A stretch of DNA of 64,000 nt from Vermamoeba vermiformis (Eukaryota > Tubulinea > Echinamoebida), in the NCBI GenBank assembly GCA_045837725.1, contig JBEWZL010000109.1, forward strand, positions 124,001-188,000, written 5' to 3'. This document shows positions 61,611 through 64,000 of the stretch, piece by piece. Both the position numbers and the translations under genes were made by a program. How positions within the stretch are numbered: position 1 is the first letter of the stretch; every line of letters begins with the position of its first letter. The notes under the pieces were generated by a model. It searched no databases. It saw only the letters and a list, made by a program, of their open reading frames with translations, and was not told the origin of the DNA.

Positions 61611-64000
61611 ATGCCAAAAGGTCGCTGGAAGAAGCGCAAGCAGCGCGATGAGTCGCAGGAACAACACACCGATCAACCAGCACCCAAGAAGCAGAAGACG
61701 AATGACTGGAAAGAATGGGTCAAAGAAAATCCGCGCTACGAGGAGTACTACAAGGTAATCATTTTAGTCCTTATATTAATGTAGTGCGTAATTATTGCTA
61801 TCGACGTGTGTGTAAGATCAATTAATATTCAATTATTTTTTTGTTTCTCACTTGCGATCTGCATCCAAACTGTCGTACTTACCAACGCCATTAATAGGGC
61901 CAGCCAGGCATAGTGCCACCAGAGGAGTGGGAACAATTTCTCAAGGTATTGCGATCGGATCTGCCCACTACGTTCCGGATCGATCGCACGAGCAGTTTCG
62001 CGCGACTAGTGCGCGCACGACTCGAACAACGCTACGCACACATGACCGATCTGCGCTCTGAGGGCGAGGCAGTGGCACCACCGCACGCCATGACCTGGTA
62101 CCCCGACAGATGTGGCTGGTACTTCTCGCGCTCGCGTCGTGTGCTGCGCAAGATTGAAGGTGCGCACTACGAGGAGTGGCGCCAGTTCATGATCACCGAG
62201 AACGAGCTCGGCAACATCAGTCGCCAAGAGGCTGTCAGCATGGTGCCGGCCTTCTTTCTCGACGTGCGCGCTGATCACACCGTGCTCGACATGTGCGCTG
62301 CCCCTGGCTCCAAGACCGCGCAGCTGTTGGAGCTGATTGCCGTGCAGGGCCGCACCCTCGACGAGCACGACACGGAGGCCCCGGTGCGCGGACTGGTGAT
62401 TGCGAATGACGTGGACCGCGACCGCTGCAACTTGCTGCTGACACGCACGCGCACGGGCAGCAATCTGATCGTGACCAACTACGAGGCGCAGCTGTATCCG
62501 ACACTCAAGCTCTTGCAGCACGATGGCAGTCACGTGCCACTCAAAATAGATCGCATTCTCTGTGACGTGCCCTGCAGCGGTGATGGCACCATGCGGAAAA
62601 ACCCCGATGTGTGGCAGTCGTGGCACGTGGAGGGCGGCACCAATGTGCATCCTCTGCAAGTGCAAATATTGTCACGTGCCTGTCAGCTGTTGTTGCAGTG
62701 TCCTCCACGTGACAGCGGAGACCGTGAAAGAATTGTCTATTCGACCTGTTCACTGAATCCCATCGAAGACGAAGCAGTCATTGCAACTATTCTGCAACGC
62801 CATCCTGAGCTCCGATTGGTCAATGTCGATCACGTGTTGCCTGGTCTGCGTCGTCAACCAGGGCTGTCGCACTGGCGCGTGCGCACACGTAGTGGCGAGT
62901 GGTTTGACAGCTACGAGGCCCTGGTGAGTGCCACGCAAGGTACCGCGCAAGAGAGTCACGTGACACGCAAATATCTGCCGTCAATGTTCCCGCCCAAAGA
63001 TACGTCTGGTTTGAACCTGCACTACAGGTATGTGTTTGACAGCTGATGACACGTGTCATTTGCTCATCTCCATCGCAGCTTCAGATTGTTGCCGCATCAC
63101 CAGGACAGCGGTGGATTTTTTGTGGCAGTGCTGGAACGGGTGCCACCAAGTGTCAATAATGTCAACGTTGTAGCTGAAGTTGCTCCTGCCAATTTGACAC
63201 CTGTCACTCCGACACCTGTCACCGAGCCCGAGACTGCAAATGACACGCCAGCCCCTGAAGTTAACACGACTGAGCCTCGGCCCAAAAAACAACGTCGTAA
63301 GTGACGTGCAGTGACACGTGTCAATGACTGACCTTTGAATATTTGCAGAACCCAAATTTGGTGAGCCCCTGAGCGTGTTGAGCGAGGCAGATCTGGCCTC
63401 GGAACAGTGGACCAAAGTCAAGTCGTTCTACGGACTGCGCGATGATTTTCCGCTGCGTCAACTGATCACGCGCGCGCAGAGTGGCGTGTCGAATCGCTAC
63501 TACTTTGTCACGGAGCGCGCACGTGACTTGCTGCAGGCCCAGACACACACCTTCCGAGTGGTGCACACGGGCACCAAGCTGTTCGAGCGCGCGGACAATC
63601 AGGGCCCGTACTGCAATCTGCGCATCTGTCAAGAGGGCGCGCACGTGCTCTATCCGTACATGACGCGCCGTGTCATCACGATCACGTGGGAGGATCTTTG
63701 CACTTTGCTGCTCAATCGACACCCGTTCTTCACGCAGTTCTCGACCGAGGTGCGCGCACAGCTCGTGGAACTGTTGCAGGGCTCGTGTCTGTTCGTGTTG
63801 CCACCCTGCGCACAGACGCAACACAATCGACTCGTGTTCGCTGCGTGGCGCGGCAAAAATAGCTGCAATCTGCAAATGTCATCGGAAGAATTCAAATCTG
63901 TCAAAGCGCTGCTCGGCATTGCGGATCCTGCAGCGGACCAATCAGCTGCTAGTGCATCCAATGTCACGGACCAATCAGCTGCTAGTGCTTCCAATGTACG
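61611..64000 (+). CDS. nsun2: tRNA (cytosine-5-)-methyltransferase NSUN2/Trm4 (3' truncated by window end)
   Basis: The first exon (61611-61753) encodes a basic start, PKGRWKKRKQRDESQEQ, and KEWVKENPRYEEYYK. The large second exon carries the RsmB/NSUN catalytic domain: FYLDVRADHTVLDMCAAPGSKTAQ-type SAM site (LDMCAAPGSKT), VIANDVDRDRCNLL, NLIVTNYEAQLYP, the motif IV cysteine DVPCSGDGTMRKN, and the motif VI catalytic cysteine VYSTCSLNPIEDEAV. Further exons give FRLLPHHQDSGGFFVAVLERV and the PUA-like C-terminal part. NSUN2/Trm4 methylates C34, C48-50 of tRNAs and some mRNAs. Two adjacent introns (63029-63079 and 63299-63348) each contain TGACACGTGTCA. The gene runs off the window; the last visible residues are a low-complexity DQSAASASN repeat. 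Confidence 0.94.
63047..63058. promoter_or_regulatory. Palindrome TGACACGTGTCA (copy 7, NSUN2 intron)
   Basis: Perfect copy about 20 bp after the donor in a 51-nt intron of NSUN2. Confidence 0.7.
63312..63323. promoter_or_regulatory. Palindrome TGACACGTGTCA (copy 8, next NSUN2 intron)
   Basis: Perfect copy in the following NSUN2 intron, about 13 bp after the donor. Two consecutive introns of one gene therefore carry it. Confidence 0.7.
63931..63999 (+). repeat. Short in-frame duplication near the visible end of NSUN2
   Basis: A unit of about 36 bp (GCGGACCAATCAGCTGCTAG then TGCATCCAATGT) is repeated with small changes at 63935 and 63968, giving DQSAASASNV twice. The array may continue beyond the window. 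Confidence 0.7.

Noticed and set aside
62950-62965. GTCACGTGAC site (CLEAR-like) in NSUN2
   Set aside because: It lies in conserved coding sequence and differs from the intronic palindrome; coding constraint explains it.

Overview
The window is nuclear DNA of a gene-dense, intron-rich unicellular eukaryote. Nearly every gene is broken by short spliceosomal introns, typically about 45-60 nt, with GTANGT-type donors and CAG/TAG acceptors. Gaps between genes are usually under 300 bp, and many neighbours are divergent pairs sharing a tiny promoter. The protein set (Sec61 gamma, Cdc6, Dbr1, Rtf1, V-ATPase D, Nup35, RNF123/KPC1, Tepsin, Prp39, a FAM/USP9X-type deubiquitinase, U2SURP, Pinin, NSUN2, an MST/Krs-type Ste20 kinase, a plant-like GARP/SHLQKYR Myb factor) suggests a free-living protist. 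An amoebozoan is my best guess, but this is inference; no rRNA or organelle marker is present to fix the taxonomy.

Layout. 0-9 kb: 3' end of an unknown acidic protein, an atypical PP2C, Sec61 gamma, an unknown conserved-looking protein whose frame breaks at a CCC-TAG, then Cdc6 and Dbr1. 9-20 kb: an SH3-containing PAK-like kinase, a Pol III-type structured RNA candidate, an MST-type kinase divergent from RTF1 with only 18 bp between start codons, an unknown helical protein, and V-ATPase subunit D. 20-33.5 kb: Nup35, RNF123-like E3 ligase, METTL2/8-like tRNA m3C methyltransferase, GARP transcription factor, SHMT and an unknown gene. 33.6-49 kb: Tepsin-like ENTH protein, Prp39, a lysine-rich repeat protein and the very large USP9X-like gene. 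49-57.3 kb: an RNA-processing neighbourhood (U2SURP, a Tra2-like SR protein, a HAT-repeat protein, Pinin) with mitochondrial ribosomal protein uL29m. 57.3-59.9 kb: the one long gene-poor stretch, filled by an inverted-repeat, probably non-autonomous, mobile element. 59.9-64 kb: a BTB-BACK-discoidin protein and the NSUN2/TRM4 RNA methyltransferase, which runs off the end.

Most genes are housekeeping. Splicing and RNA metabolism is clearly over-represented (Dbr1, Rtf1, Prp39, U2SURP, Tra2, Pinin, METTL2/8, NSUN2), as is ubiquitin biology (RNF123, USP9X-like, BTB adaptor).

The most unusual signal is a perfect 12-bp palindrome, TGACACGTGTCA. It occurs eight times, seven of them inside short introns of unrelated genes, plus three one-mismatch copies in RNF123 coding sequence. 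Other points worth checking are the +1 frame break at 3293-3298, the tRNA-like Pol III RNA candidate at 11935-12066, the SH3-coiled-coil-PAK kinase architecture, the 0.6-kb repeat-bearing intron in the Tra2-like gene, and the nested inverted-repeat element. All gene models were spliced by eye and exon edges are proposals.
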